A stretch of DNA of 64,000 nucleotides from Streptomyces sp. LBL (GTDB lineage: Bacteria; Actinomycetota; Actinomycetes; Streptomycetales; Streptomycetaceae), in NCBI RefSeq assembly GCF_029893585.1, contig NZ_JARXYX010000010.1, positions 1-64,000 of the forward strand. Reading direction: 5' to 3'. Made by a program: the position numbers and the translations under genes. The notes under the pieces were generated by a model. The model was not told the origin of the DNA. It searched no databases and saw only the letters and a list, made by a program, of their open reading frames with translations. Below, piece by piece: positions 34,631 to 44,249 of this stretch; position 1 is the first letter of the stretch, and the number at the start of each line of letters is the position of its first letter.

Positions 34631-36115
34631 GTGGCCGACGAGCTCACCCCGGCAGTGTCTGACTGTGCTGCTGACGCAGCGGGCCCGGAAGAGTCGGAAG
34701 AGCCCCCCAAGCAGCGGAAGAACGGCTTGTACCCGGGCGTGTCCGACGAACTGGCCGAGAACATGAAGTCCGGCTGGGCCGACACGGAGCTGCGCGGCCT
34801 GGAGCCGATCGCTCAGGCCGCCGAGACGGCCGCGCGGCGTGCCGCGCTGTCGGCGCGTTTCCCCGGTGAGCGTCTGGTGATTCCGGCGGGCAATCTGAAG
34901 ACCCGTTCGAACGACACGGACTATCCGTTCCGCGCGTCGGTCGAGTACGCGTACCTGACCGGAAACCAGACCGAGGACGGGGTGCTCGTTTTGGAGCCCG
35001 CCGCCGACGGCCACCGGGCCACGATCTACCTCCTGCCGCGCTCCGACCGGGAGAACGGCGAGTTCTGGCTCTCCGGCCAGGGCGAGCTGTGGGTCGGCCG
35101 CCGCCACTCCCTCACCGAGGCGGCGGAGTTGTACGGCATCCCCGCCTCCGACGTGCGCGAGTTGGCGGACGCGCTGCGCGAGGCCACCGGTCCGGTGCGG
35201 CTCGTGCGTGGCTACGACGCCGCCATCGAGGCCGCGCTGACCGACAAGGTCACCGCCGAGCGCGACGAGGAACTGCGGGTCTTCCTCTCCGAGGAGCGAC
35301 TGGTCAAGGACGAGTTCGAGATCGGCGAGCTGCAGAAGGCGGTCGATTCGACCGTGCGTGGCTTCGAGGACGTCGTACGCGTTCTGGACAAGGCCGAGGC
35401 CACCTCCGAGCGGTACATCGAGGGCACGTTCTTCCTCCGCGCGCGCGTGGAGGGCAACGACGTCGGCTACGGCTCCATCTGCGCGTCCGGTCCGCACGCC
35501 TGCACGCTGCACTGGGTGCGCAACGACGGGCCGGTCAGGTCGGGTGACCTGCTGCTGCTCGACGCGGGCGTCGAGACGCACACGTACTACACGGCCGACG
35601 TCACACGCACGCTGCCGGTCAGCGGACGATTCAGCGAGATCCAGAAGAAGATCTACGACGCCGTGCACGAGGCCCAGGAAGCCGGAATCGCGGCGGTGCA
35701 GCCGGGGGCGAAGTACCGGAACTTCCATGACGCGGCCCAGCGGGTGCTGACCGAGCGGCTCGTGGAGTGGGGGCTGGTCGAGGGGCCGGTGGAGCGGGTG
35801 CTGGAGCTGGGGCTGCAGCGGCGGTGGACGCTGCACGGGACGGGGCACATGCTCGGCATGGATGTCCATGACTGCGCTGCCGCGCGCGTGGAGTCGTATG
35901 TCGACGGCACGCTGGAGCCGGGGATGGTACTCACCGTCGAGCCTGGTCTGTACTTCCAGGCCGACGATCTGACGGTGCCGGAGGAGTACCGGGGGATCGG
36001 TGTGCGGATCGAGGACGACATCCTGGTGACGGAGGACGGCAACCGGAACCTTTCGGCAGGCCTGCCCCGGCAGTCCGACGAGGTGGAGTCCTGGATGGCG
36101 GCCCTCAAGGGTTGA
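34631..36115 (+). CDS. pepP: aminopeptidase P family Xaa-Pro aminopeptidase
   Basis: A 494-residue pita-bread metallopeptidase that removes the N-terminal residue before proline. N-terminal domain about 1-240; catalytic domain 250-490. The five metal ligands are present: Asp in LLLDAGVETHTYYTADVTRT (two Asp), His in HGTGHMLGMDVHD, Glu in TVEPGLY and Glu in VRIEDDILVT. AGGAGG directly touches ATG 34625 but is 6 bases before GTG 34631, so the GTG is the better start. Cytoplasmic. Length is normal for PepP. Confidence 0.92.
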   Translation: MADELTPAVSDCAADAAGPEESEEPPKQRKNGLYPGVSDELAENMKSGWADTELRGLEPIAQAAETAARRAALSARFPGERLVIPAGNLKTRSNDTDYPFRASVEYAYLTGNQTEDGVLVLEPAADGHRATIYLLPRSDRENGEFWLSGQGELWVGRRHSLTEAAELYGIPASDVRELADALREATGPVRLVRGYDAAIEAALTDKVTAERDEELRVFLSEERLVKDEFEIGELQKAVDSTVRGFEDVVRVLDKAEATSERYIEGTFFLRARVEGNDVGYGSICASGPHACTLHWVRNDGPVRSGDLLLLDAGVETHTYYTADVTRTLPVSGRFSEIQKKIYDAVHEAQEAGIAAVQPGAKYRNFHDAAQRVLTERLVEWGLVEGPVERVLELGLQRRWTLHGTGHMLGMDVHDCAAARVESYVDGTLEPGMVLTVEPGLYFQADDLTVPEEYRGIGVRIEDDILVTEDGNRNLSAGLPRQSDEVESWMAALKG

Positions 36116-36219
36116 TGTTCGGCTACGGGTCATTCGTGGCTGGTCGCGCGGGTTCCCCGCACCCATGAGGGTGTGGGGGTGCCGCCGACCTGCCCTGCGG
36201 GCGGGCTTCCCGCGGGGTG

Positions 36220-36666
36220 CTACACCGCCATCAGCGGCGCGTCCTTCCGCCACTTCAGGATCTTGTCGAAACTGACCACCGCGCCGCTTCGTCCTGGCTT
36301 GTTGCCGATGTGGACGTGGTCGGCGAGTTCCTGGATGAGACAGAGGCCTCGTCCGTTCTCGGCCCCGCTGGGGGCGGGACGGACGGCCTGGACGCGGGCG
36401 AAGCCGGGGCCCGAGTCGGCGACCTCGATGCGGCACTTCTCGCCGTCGAGGTAGGCGGTGACCCGGAACGCCTCCGAGGGGCCGCCGCACGCGGTGTCCC
36501 CGCCGTGTTCGACAGCGTTCGCACAGGCCTCGCTGAGGGCCACGGAGAGGTCGTACGAGACCTCGGGATCGACTCCCGCGGTCTCCATGGTGCCGAGCAG
36601 CAGGCGCCGGGCGAGCGGCACGCTCGCAGCTTCGCGCCGAAGATGGAGTGACCACCAGATGCTCAT
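36220..36666 (-). CDS. RsbW-like anti-sigma/ATP-binding protein
   Basis: A 148-residue GHKL ATPase: N-box SVALSEACANAVEHG, G1 VADSGPGF, G2 ENGRGLCLI. The product starts MSIWWSLHLRREAASVPLARRLL. It is of the same class as the gene at 28976 but shorter and without a C-terminal extension. Partner sigma factor or anti-anti-sigma factor is not adjacent; the PP2C phosphatase 2 kb away could act in the same pathway. Confidence 0.88.
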   Translation of the reverse strand: MSIWWSLHLRREAASVPLARRLLLGTMETAGVDPEVSYDLSVALSEACANAVEHGGDTACGGPSEAFRVTAYLDGEKCRIEVADSGPGFARVQAVRPAPSGAENGRGLCLIQELADHVHIGNKPGRSGAVVSFDKILKWRKDAPLMAV

Positions 36667-36896
36667 GCTCCAGCCTCCCGGCCGCGGCTCGACATACCGT
36701 TACGTATTGCCGCGACCGCACCGGTGTAAGCACACAGTTGACGTGATGCCGCCCATACGGGGGATGTACCGAGAGTGGCGGTCGGTGTATGTGGGGCAGC
36801 GTGTGGCACACGGGACCTTCCGGTCGTAGCTCCCGTACGTCATCTTGCGGACCTGCCACATGACGCCCATAAGGGCAGTGCGATGATGAGCCCGCC

Positions 36897-37784
36897 ATGA
36901 CTGCCCCCCACTCGCGCACGACGCGCTCCGGAGCAGCTCTCCGGGTTCTGCGGGCCGCGGTGTTCGCCGCGGTCTGCGTCGTGCTGGCCGCGTTGGGGCA
37001 CGCCCTCACCTCCTGCGCCGCGGTTCCGCTGTGGACGCTGGGCGCGGGGTTCCTGGGGGCCGTCCTGGTGGCGGCGCCGCTCGCCGGACGCGAGCGCTCG
37101 CTGCCCGGGATCACGGCACTGCTCGCCCTCGGCCAGACCGGACTGCACGTGCTGTTCGGCCTGGGCCAGCACGGCATGGCTGCGGATACGGCGACGGCCG
37201 CGGCGGGATCGGCATCCCTGGGATCGCTGCCCTCGATGGCGTCGATGACTTCCCTGTCCGACGCCTCACTGGTCGAACAGGCCGCACGGCTCGTGTGCGG
37301 GACCACCGCCGCCGCCATCAGCCCCGTCCAGGCCCAGAAGATCCTCGTCGACGCCCGGGTCCACCCGGTCACGACGGGCGGAACCGGAACGGGAGTCACG
37401 CCCCACCCGGCGGACGCCCTGTCCACCGCCGCGGGTTCCTCCATGTCGCTGCTTCCCTCGCTGCCGATGCTGCTGGGGCACGTCCTCGCGGCCCTCGCCG
37501 CCGGCTGGCTGCTGCGCTGCGGAGACCTGGCGCTGCTGCGGCTCGCCGAACTGTCCGCGGTATCCGCGCACTCGGTCGCCGAGGGGGCGCTCGTACGGTC
37601 CCTGCGCGGAGCGCTCGCGCTGGTGCGCGCCCTGCGTGCCGGACTGCCGGGCACGCCCGAGGCCGGTCCGCGCCGGCCGCGCACCGCCCTGCTCACGCCG
37701 CCGCCACCACGCACCACCGCACTCCAGCACACGGTGACCAGGCGCGGCCCACCCGCCGTCGCCGCTCTCGTTCTCACCGCCTGA
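36897..37784 (+). CDS. integral membrane protein near the copper genes
   Basis: A 295-residue protein with about four hydrophobic helices: AAVFAAVCVVLAALGHALTSCA, LWTLGAGFLGAVLVAAPLAG, ITALLALGQTGLHVLFGLG and SLPMLLGHVLAALAAGWLL. Between them lies a Ser/Met/Ala loop (SLGSLPSMASMTSLSD). The C-terminal 80 residues are Arg/Pro-rich and cytoplasmic. Several His and Met residues and the position just ahead of ycnI suggest a link to copper, but that is inference. I do not recognise a family. Confidence 0.7.
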   Translation: MTAPHSRTTRSGAALRVLRAAVFAAVCVVLAALGHALTSCAAVPLWTLGAGFLGAVLVAAPLAGRERSLPGITALLALGQTGLHVLFGLGQHGMAADTATAAAGSASLGSLPSMASMTSLSDASLVEQAARLVCGTTAAAISPVQAQKILVDARVHPVTTGGTGTGVTPHPADALSTAAGSSMSLLPSLPMLLGHVLAALAAGWLLRCGDLALLRLAELSAVSAHSVAEGALVRSLRGALALVRALRAGLPGTPEAGPRRPRTALLTPPPPRTTALQHTVTRRGPPAVAALVLTA

Positions 37785-37931
37785 CACGACGTCGACCCGC
37801 ACGCTCCACCTCCGTGGACAGGGGCCGCCGTCGTGCGGCACGCGCGTGTGCCCGTGTTCCTCAGTGATCACTTACGCGCACCCTCTCTTCCTCACCGGAA
37901 CCGGAAACCCACCCGAAGTGGAGTGCTGTCC

Positions 37932-38666
37932 ATGAAGGCCTCTCGTCTCGCCGTCATCGGCGCGGTCGCCGCCGCCGCCGTCGTCGGCCTGTCCTCACCC
38001 GCGTTCGCGCACGTCAGCGTGCAACCCGAGGGGTCCGCCGCCAAGGGCGGTTACGCGGTCCTGGACTTCAAGGTCCCCAACGAGCGTGACAACGCTTCGA
38101 CCACCAAGCTCGAGGTCAATTTCCCGAGCGACCACCCGCTGGCCTCGGTGATGCCGGAGCCGATGGCCGGCTGGAGCGTCAAGGTCACCAAGTCCAAGCT
38201 CGCAAAGCCCGTCGAGGCCCACGGCGAGCAGATCACCGAGGCCGTCAGCAAGGTCACCTGGACCGCCGACGGCAAGGGCATCGAGCCCGGCTACTTCGAG
38301 AAGTTCCCCGTCTCCGTGGGCGCGCTGCCCGAGGACGCGGACGACATGGTCTTCAAGACGATCCAGACGTACTCCGACAACGAGGTCGTGCGCTGGATCG
38401 AGGAGCAGAAGGACGGCGCGCAGGAGCCCGAGAACCCGGCTCCCGTGCTCACGCTGTCCGCCGCCTCCGAGGACGGCCACCACGGCTCGTCCGCGGCCGC
38501 GGAGACCTCCGCCAAGACCGCGTCCACTGGGAAGACCGCCGCGGCCGCCGCTCCCGCCGACAACAGCGACACCACCGCCCGAGTCCTGGGCGTCGTCGGC
38601 ATCGTCGTCGGCGTGGTCGGGGTGGCCTACGGCGTCCTCGCCGGACGCCGGCGCACCACCGCCTGA
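37932..38666 (+). CDS. ycnI: YcnI-like copper-binding exported protein
   Basis: A 244-residue DUF1775 protein. The signal peptide ends SSPAFA, leaving an N-terminal His (HVSVQPEG), the residue that with a Trp pair binds Cu(II) in YcnI; AGWSVKVTKS supplies a Trp. A beta-sandwich follows to about residue 165, then a Ser/Ala/Thr linker and a C-terminal membrane helix (VLGVVGIVVGVVGVAYGVLAG) that anchors it outside. First gene of the copper run. A 15-bp stem hairpin separates it from the next gene. Confidence 0.88.
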   Translation: MKASRLAVIGAVAAAAVVGLSSPAFAHVSVQPEGSAAKGGYAVLDFKVPNERDNASTTKLEVNFPSDHPLASVMPEPMAGWSVKVTKSKLAKPVEAHGEQITEAVSKVTWTADGKGIEPGYFEKFPVSVGALPEDADDMVFKTIQTYSDNEVVRWIEEQKDGAQEPENPAPVLTLSAASEDGHHGSSAAAETSAKTASTGKTAAAAAPADNSDTTARVLGVVGIVVGVVGVAYGVLAGRRRTTA

Positions 38667-38684
38667 CGATCGCCCGGCCACCGC

Positions 38685-38734
38685 CCACCGGGGTCGTACA
38701 ACTGTTTGTACGGCTGTGCGTACGACCCCGGTGG
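38685..38734 (+). terminator. 15-bp stem hairpin between ycnI and sco
   Basis: CCACCGGGGTCGTAC (38685-38699) pairs perfectly with GTACGACCCCGGTGG (38720-38734) around 20 bases. It could terminate ycnI transcription or attenuate expression of the downstream chaperone genes. No T-run follows. Confidence 0.6.
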
Positions 38735-38768
38735 ACGTCGGCACCATCAACATCTGGGACATTTTTCT

Positions 38769-39422
38769 ATGCGCAAGAAGACGTTCGCCGCGGCCGCGCT
38801 GCTCGCCGCCGCCACCCTGACCCTCTCCGCCTGCGGCAGCGGTGACGACAGCGGCTCACCCGTCTCCGTGGTGTCCGAGGAGGCCGGCTCGGACAAGGCC
38901 GCCACGGTTCTCGATCAACCGTTCGAAAAGCCGGATCTGGTCCTCACCGACACCCAGGGCAAGAAGTACGACCTCCGCCAGGAGACCAAGGGCAGCCCCA
39001 CCCTGGTCTACTTCGGCTACACGCACTGCCCCGACGTCTGCCCGCTGACCATGAACAACATCGCCGTCGCCAAGAAGCAGCTGCCCAAGGCCGAACAGGA
39101 GAAGCTGCGCGTGGTCTTCGTCACCACGGACCCGGGCCGGGACACCCCGGCCGAACTCGGCAAGTGGCTCAAGGGCATCGACTCCCGGTTCGTCGGCCTC
39201 ACCGGCGACTTCTCCACCATCCAGGCCGGCGCCCGCACCCTCGGCATCTCCATCGAGCCGACCCACAAGGACAAGAACGGCAAACTCGTCTCCGTCCACG
39301 GCACCCAGGTCGTCGCCTTCTCCCCGAAGACCGACGCCGGATACCTGCTGTACGGCGAGGACGCCACGGTCGACGACTACACCAAGGACCTCCCCAAGAT
39401 CATCAAGGGTGAGAACCCGTGA
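38769..39422 (+). CDS. sco: Sco/SenC copper metallochaperone lipoprotein
   Basis: A 217-residue thioredoxin-fold lipoprotein. The signal peptide ends in the lipobox LSAC (Cys about residue 18). The copper site is intact: CPDVC (about residue 92-96) and the distant His in VSVHGTQVVAF. Sco proteins load copper into the CuA site of cytochrome c oxidase; in S. lividans a Sco protein also serves the DtpA peroxidase, as I recall. Its stop overlaps the next start (GTGA). Confidence 0.92.
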   Translation: MRKKTFAAAALLAAATLTLSACGSGDDSGSPVSVVSEEAGSDKAATVLDQPFEKPDLVLTDTQGKKYDLRQETKGSPTLVYFGYTHCPDVCPLTMNNIAVAKKQLPKAEQEKLRVVFVTTDPGRDTPAELGKWLKGIDSRFVGLTGDFSTIQAGARTLGISIEPTHKDKNGKLVSVHGTQVVAFSPKTDAGYLLYGEDATVDDYTKDLPKIIKGENP

Positions 39423-39904
39423 GGCCTCCCATTGTCCCGGTGGTCGTCCTGTCCGGAGCCCTGCTCCTCGCCGGGTGCGGCTCCGACTCCGACAGCGGCT
39501 CCGGCAGCGGCTCCGGCAGCGGCTCCGACGGCGGGGGCGGCCTCTCCGTCTCAGGCGCCTACATACCGCAGCCGGTCTCCGACGACATGGCCGCCGGCTA
39601 CCTGACGATCGCCAACGCCGGCGACACGAAGGACGAGCTGACCTCGATCACCAGCTCCGCGGGCGAGGTCACCATGCACGAGACGGTCGGCGGCGCGATG
39701 CAGGAGCTCAAACAGCTCCCCGTCCCCGCACAGGGTCAACTCGTGTTCAAAAGCGGCGGCAACCATCTGATGTTCGACAAGCTGAAGCGCAAGCCGAAGC
39801 AGGGCCAGACCATCTCGGTCGAACTGCACTTCGCCACGTCCGACCCGGTCGTCGTCAAGATGCCGGTGAAGTCGGCGACCTACACCCCGACGACCGGACA
39901 CTGA
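39419..39904 (+). CDS. PCu(A)C-type copper chaperone lipoprotein
   Basis: A 161-residue extracytoplasmic copper chaperone. GTG 39419 overlaps the sco stop. The signal peptide ends LLLAGC (lipobox Cys about residue 20), followed by a repetitive Ser/Gly/Asp linker encoded by GGCTCCGGCAGC-like units. The copper ligands follow the family spacing: VTMHETVGGAMQEL and GGNHLMFDKL (His, Met, His, Met). It likely hands Cu(I) to Sco. It resembles the ECuC protein of S. lividans by position and motif, from memory. Confidence 0.9.
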   Translation: MRPPIVPVVVLSGALLLAGCGSDSDSGSGSGSGSGSDGGGGLSVSGAYIPQPVSDDMAAGYLTIANAGDTKDELTSITSSAGEVTMHETVGGAMQELKQLPVPAQGQLVFKSGGNHLMFDKLKRKPKQGQTISVELHFATSDPVVVKMPVKSATYTPTTGH

Positions 39905-39917
39905 GGGAGGGACCCCC

Positions 39918-41948
39918 TTGACGCAGACCATCGCCCCCCGCGTCCGGACCCTGGTGCTGCTGCTCCTGGCCGCGGCCGGGCTGCTTCTCACCACCGCCGC
40001 GCCGGCCTCCGCGCACGCCGCGCTCACCGGCAGCGATCCCCAGCAGGGGGTGGTGGTCGACAAGGCACCCACCCAGATCTCGCTGACCTTCTCCGAGCAG
40101 GTCTCGGCGTCCGCCGACTCGCTGCGCGTGCTCGACCCCAAGGGCAAGCCCGTCCAGCGCGGCAAGCCGTCCAACGTGAACGGCACGACCTACGCGGTGC
40201 AACTGCACAGCGGTCTGCCCGACGGCACGTACACCGTCACCTACCAGGTCGTCTCCGCGGACAGCCACCCCGTCTCCGGCGCCTACACCTTCTCCGTGGG
40301 CGCGCCTTCCGCAACCTCCGCCACGGTGTCAGGGAGCACGGCCGGCGGCGGGGTCGTCGGCTGGCTCTACGGGTTCGGCCGGTACATGTCGTACGCCGGT
40401 TTCATCGTGCTGGTCGGCGGTGCCGCCTTCGTGCTCGCCTGCTGGCAGCGCGGCGCCGGGGTGCGGGCCATGCAGCGGCTCGTCGTCGCCGGGTGGCTCA
40501 CGCTCACCGCGGCCACCCTTTTCCAGCTGCTCCTGCGCGGCTCCTACACCACCTCCGGGAAAGCCGGCGACATCTTCGACCTGAACCTGCTCGGACAGGT
40601 GCTGCAGACCAAGACAGGTGCGGCGCTGGTCTCCCGGCTGCTGCTCCTCGCCGCGGCGGCGCTGTTCATCGCGGTGCTGTTCGGGGCGTACGAGAAACGC
40701 GAGGGCGAGGAGAAGCGAGACCTGAACTTCGGGCTGGCCGTCGGCGGGACCGTGGTGGCCGCCGGGCTCGCCGCGAGCTGGGCGATGTCCGAGCACGCCT
40801 CCGTCGGGCTCCAGGCGGGCCTCGCGATGCCCGTCGACGTGCTCCATCTGCTGGCCGTCGCTACCTGGCTCGGCGGGCTCGCGGCGCTGCTCGGCGCGCT
40901 GTACTGGGCGCCCTCGGACCGGCCCGTCGACACCGCCGCCGTACGCCGCTTCTCGACGCTCGCCTTCACCAGCGTGGTCACGCTGGTCGTGACCGGCGTC
41001 TACCAGTCCTGGCGTCAGCTCGGATCCTGGTCGGCGTTCACCGAAACCCGGTACGGGCAGCTGCTGCTGGCCAAGATCGGACTCGTGGTGTTGCTGGTCG
41101 GCATCGCGTACATCTCGCGGCGGTGGACGGCAGGGCTGGCGGACACGGTGGTTCAGCGGGCCAGGTCACAGAAGCAGCGGGTGACGGCCGGTGCCGGTGC
41201 CGGTGCCTCGAAGAGTGCTGGTGGGGGCAAGGGCGGCGCAGGTTCCAAGGGGAGCGGCGACTCGAAGGGGGCCGGTGGTTCCAAGGGGAGCACAGGTTCC
41301 CAGGGGAGCGGCGACGCGAACGGGGCCGGCGACTCGAAGGGGGCCGGTGGTTCCCAGCGGGCCGCTCAGCTAGCCCGGCAGCGGGTCGCGATGGACGCGG
41401 CGCGACAGAAGCAGGCGCGGGACGCCGACCCGAACCGGTTCGGACTGCGCCGCTCGGTGCTCGCCGAGGCCGGGGTCGCCGTCGTCCTGCTCGCGGTCAC
41501 CACCGTGCTGACACAGACCGAGCCGGGGCGCACGGAGGAGGCGGCCAAGGCGTCCACCTCCTCGGCCTCGGCCTCATCGGACTCGTCCTCCTCGGACTCG
41601 TCGGCCGGTGCGCTGACCCTCGACATGTCGTTCGACACGGGCGGCGAGGACGGCAAGGGCGTCGTGACGGTCGACATCGACCCCGCGCGCGTGGGCGGCA
41701 ACGAGATGCACGTCTATGTCCAGCGGCCCAACGGGCGTGCCTTCGACATCCCCGAGGTGAAGGTCGCCTTCACCCTGGAGTCCAAGAAGATCGGGCCACT
41801 GCCCGTCGTGCCCGACCACATCACCACCGGTCACTGGTCGGCGAGCGGAGTGCAGATCCCCGTGGCGGGCGAGTGGAAGATCGCGGTGACCGTGCGGACC
41901 TCCGACATCGACCAGACGACCGTCTCCAAGAACGCGCAGATCGGCTGA
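39918..41948 (+). CDS. CopC-CopD fusion (YcnJ type) copper transport protein
   Basis: A 676-residue protein. A signal peptide ends APASA, leaving His first in the CopC domain (HAALTGSDPQQG...), whose second site is SADSHPVSG; this domain spans about residues 34-130. Then about eight membrane helices of CopD (140-420). A Ser/Gly/Lys-rich repetitive insert (residues about 425-490, GSKGSGDSKGAGG units) breaks the membrane part, followed by one more helix and an extracellular C-terminal domain of about 120 residues. The start is TTG 39918 with GGAGGG upstream. It imports or exports copper; direction is not settled for the family. Confidence 0.87.
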   Translation: MTQTIAPRVRTLVLLLLAAAGLLLTTAAPASAHAALTGSDPQQGVVVDKAPTQISLTFSEQVSASADSLRVLDPKGKPVQRGKPSNVNGTTYAVQLHSGLPDGTYTVTYQVVSADSHPVSGAYTFSVGAPSATSATVSGSTAGGGVVGWLYGFGRYMSYAGFIVLVGGAAFVLACWQRGAGVRAMQRLVVAGWLTLTAATLFQLLLRGSYTTSGKAGDIFDLNLLGQVLQTKTGAALVSRLLLLAAAALFIAVLFGAYEKREGEEKRDLNFGLAVGGTVVAAGLAASWAMSEHASVGLQAGLAMPVDVLHLLAVATWLGGLAALLGALYWAPSDRPVDTAAVRRFSTLAFTSVVTLVVTGVYQSWRQLGSWSAFTETRYGQLLLAKIGLVVLLVGIAYISRRWTAGLADTVVQRARSQKQRVTAGAGAGASKSAGGGKGGAGSKGSGDSKGAGGSKGSTGSQGSGDANGAGDSKGAGGSQRAAQLARQRVAMDAARQKQARDADPNRFGLRRSVLAEAGVAVVLLAVTTVLTQTEPGRTEEAAKASTSSASASSDSSSSDSSAGALTLDMSFDTGGEDGKGVVTVDIDPARVGGNEMHVYVQRPNGRAFDIPEVKVAFTLESKKIGPLPVVPDHITTGHWSASGVQIPVAGEWKIAVTVRTSDIDQTTVSKNAQIG

Positions 41949-41957
41949 CCCATCATC

Positions 41958-43244
41958 ATGCCTGACCAGTCCATTCCGGAGGCCCGCACTCCCGCACTCG
42001 AGGAGGGCGCCTCCGAAACGGCCACCTCCGTGGAGGGCCTCACCCGGCGGAAGCTGCTCGGGACCGCCGGGGCCACCGGGCTCGTCCTCGGTGCGGCCGG
42101 CGGGGTCGTCGGCTACACGGCCCAGCCGGCCCAGGCCACGCCGCTCACCTCTCTGGGCTCCGAGCGGGTGATGTTTCACGGGAAACATCAGCCCGGGATC
42201 ACTGACGGCCTCCAGGCCCGCGGCCACCTCGCCGCCTTCGACCTGGCCGCCGGGGCGGGCCGCAAGGAGGCCGCCGCGCTGCTGCGCCGCTGGTCGCAGA
42301 CGGCCCAGCGGCTGATGGCGGGCGAGGCGGCGCCTCACGACGACACAGACGTGGCCCGGGACGCAGGCCCGTCCTCGCTGACGATCACCTTCGGCTTCGG
42401 CCACAGCTTCTTCGGCCGGACGGGCCTGCAGAAAGAACACCCGGTCGCGCTCGACCCGCTGCCCGACTTCTCCTCCGACCACCTCGACAAGAAGCGCAGC
42501 GACGGCGACCTGTGGGTGCAGATCGGCGCCCATGACGCACTGGTCGCCTTCCACGCGCTGCGCGCCCTCCAGAAGGGCGCGGGGAGCGCCGCCCGGCTCC
42601 GCTGGCAGATGAACGGCTTCAACCGCTCACCGGGGGCCACGTCCCATCCCATGACGGCCCGCAACCTCATGGGCCAGATGGACGGCACCCGCAATCCGAA
42701 GCCGAACGAGGTCGACTTCGACCAGCGCGTCTTCGTACCCGAGTCCGGCACGCCCGCGTGGATGGCGAACGGCTCCTACGCCGTCGTACGCCGGATCCGC
42801 ATGCTCCTCGACGACTGGGAGAAGCTCTCGGTCACGGCCCAGGAGAACGTGATCGGGCGCCGCAAGTCCGACGGGGCGGCGCTGACCGGGGGCAGCGAGA
42901 CGACCGAGATGGACCTGGAGAAGACGGACGCCAAGGGCAACCTGGTGGTCCCCGTCAACGCGCACGCCCGCATCACACGCCCCGACCGGAACGGGGGCGC
43001 GGCGATGCTCCGCCGGCCGTTCTCCTACCACGACGGCTTCGACCAGGACGGGATCCCCGACGCCGGCCTCCTCTTCATCTGCTGGCAGGCCGACCCGCTG
43101 CGTGGCTTCGTCCCGGTCCAGCGCAAGCTCGACCGCGGTGACGCCCTGTCCCCGTTCATCCGCCACGAGGCCAGCGGCCTCTTCGCCGTACCGGGCGGGG
43201 CAGCTCAGGGGGAGTACGTGGGGCAGCGGCTGCTGGAGGGGTGA
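41958..43244 (+). CDS. Tat-exported Dyp-type haem peroxidase (DtpA-like)
   Basis: A 428-residue peroxidase. A twin-arginine signal TRRKLLGTAGATGLVLG (about residues 29-45) marks Tat export with bound haem. The family GxxDG motif appears as GQMDGTRN (about residue 237), with the distal Arg further on and a proximal His in the C-terminal half. It is the last of the copper run, in line with S. lividans DtpA, which works with copper chaperones in morphological development. The start codon is 9 bases after the CopCD stop. Confidence 0.92.
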   Translation: MPDQSIPEARTPALEEGASETATSVEGLTRRKLLGTAGATGLVLGAAGGVVGYTAQPAQATPLTSLGSERVMFHGKHQPGITDGLQARGHLAAFDLAAGAGRKEAAALLRRWSQTAQRLMAGEAAPHDDTDVARDAGPSSLTITFGFGHSFFGRTGLQKEHPVALDPLPDFSSDHLDKKRSDGDLWVQIGAHDALVAFHALRALQKGAGSAARLRWQMNGFNRSPGATSHPMTARNLMGQMDGTRNPKPNEVDFDQRVFVPESGTPAWMANGSYAVVRRIRMLLDDWEKLSVTAQENVIGRRKSDGAALTGGSETTEMDLEKTDAKGNLVVPVNAHARITRPDRNGGAAMLRRPFSYHDGFDQDGIPDAGLLFICWQADPLRGFVPVQRKLDRGDALSPFIRHEASGLFAVPGGAAQGEYVGQRLLEG

Positions 43245-43316
43245 CTCCGTCGCTCTGAGGGGTGGCGGTTGCGAGATGCGTGCACTGCGTTTCGCAAGGC
43301 CCATTAGGGTGAGGTC

Positions 43317-44249
43317 ATGCCAGCGAGCTATGCGTATCTCGGTCCCGAGGGCACCTTCACAGAAGTCGCTCTGCGCACCCTTCCTGAGGCGGCGACGCGG
43401 GAGCTGATTCCGTATGTGTCCGTACAGTCCGCGCTCGACGCGGTCCGCGGCGGCGAGGCCGAGGCCGCGTTCGTGCCGATCGAGAACTCCGTCGAGGGCG
43501 GGATCACCACCACGCTCGACGAACTGGTCGCGGGCGCACCCCTGATGATCTACCGCGAGGTGCTGCTGTCGATCACCTTCGCGCTGCTGGTCCGCCCGGG
43601 CACCGAACTGTCCGACATCAAGACGGTCTCCGCGCATCCGGCCGCCCAGCCGCAGGTGCGCAACTGGCTCAAGAGGAACCTCCCGGACGCCCACTGGGAG
43701 TCGGCCGCCTCGAACGCGGACGGCGCCCGTCTGGTCCAGGAGGGCCAGTACGACGCCGCCTTCGCGGGCGAGTTCGCCGCCACCCGGTACGGCCTGCAGG
43801 CCCTGGAGACCGGGATCCACGACGCGGAGAACGCCCAGACGCGATTCGTCCTGGTCGGCCGCCCGGCCCGGCCCGCCGCGCGCACCGGTGCCGACAAGAC
43901 CTCCGTCGTGCTGTGGCAGCGCGACGACCATCCCGGCGCCCTGCGCGACCTGCTGGGCGAGTTCGCCACGCGCGGCATCAACCTGATGCTGCTGCAGTCC
44001 CGGCCCACCGGCGCCGGCATCGGCAACTACTGCTTCTGCATCGACGCCGAGGGCCATATCTCCGACCGCCGGGTTGCCGAGACCCTGATGGGGCTCAAAC
44101 GGATCTGTCTCAACGTGCGCTTCCTCGGTTCGTACCCGCGGGCGGATGCCGAGGTGGCGGACGTACGGCTGCCGCTGGTGGGGACCTCCGACGAGGAGTT
44201 CGTCGCGGCGGCGGACTGGGTGACGCGGTGCCAGGACGGACGTTTCTAG
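43317..44249 (+). CDS. pheA: prephenate dehydratase
   Basis: A 310-residue enzyme turning prephenate into phenylpyruvate, the committed step to phenylalanine. Catalytic PDT domain about 1-185 (YLGPEGTFTEVA, PIENSVEGG, QTRFVLVG) and a C-terminal ACT domain about 200-290 that binds phenylalanine for feedback (HPGALRDLLGEFATRGINL, LQSRP). The TRF triplet is present. ATG 43317 follows TTAGGGTGAGG, so the transcript may have almost no leader. A 580-bp gap with DnaA-like boxes follows. Confidence 0.95.
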   Translation: MPASYAYLGPEGTFTEVALRTLPEAATRELIPYVSVQSALDAVRGGEAEAAFVPIENSVEGGITTTLDELVAGAPLMIYREVLLSITFALLVRPGTELSDIKTVSAHPAAQPQVRNWLKRNLPDAHWESAASNADGARLVQEGQYDAAFAGEFAATRYGLQALETGIHDAENAQTRFVLVGRPARPAARTGADKTSVVLWQRDDHPGALRDLLGEFATRGINLMLLQSRPTGAGIGNYCFCIDAEGHISDRRVAETLMGLKRICLNVRFLGSYPRADAEVADVRLPLVGTSDEEFVAAADWVTRCQDGRF

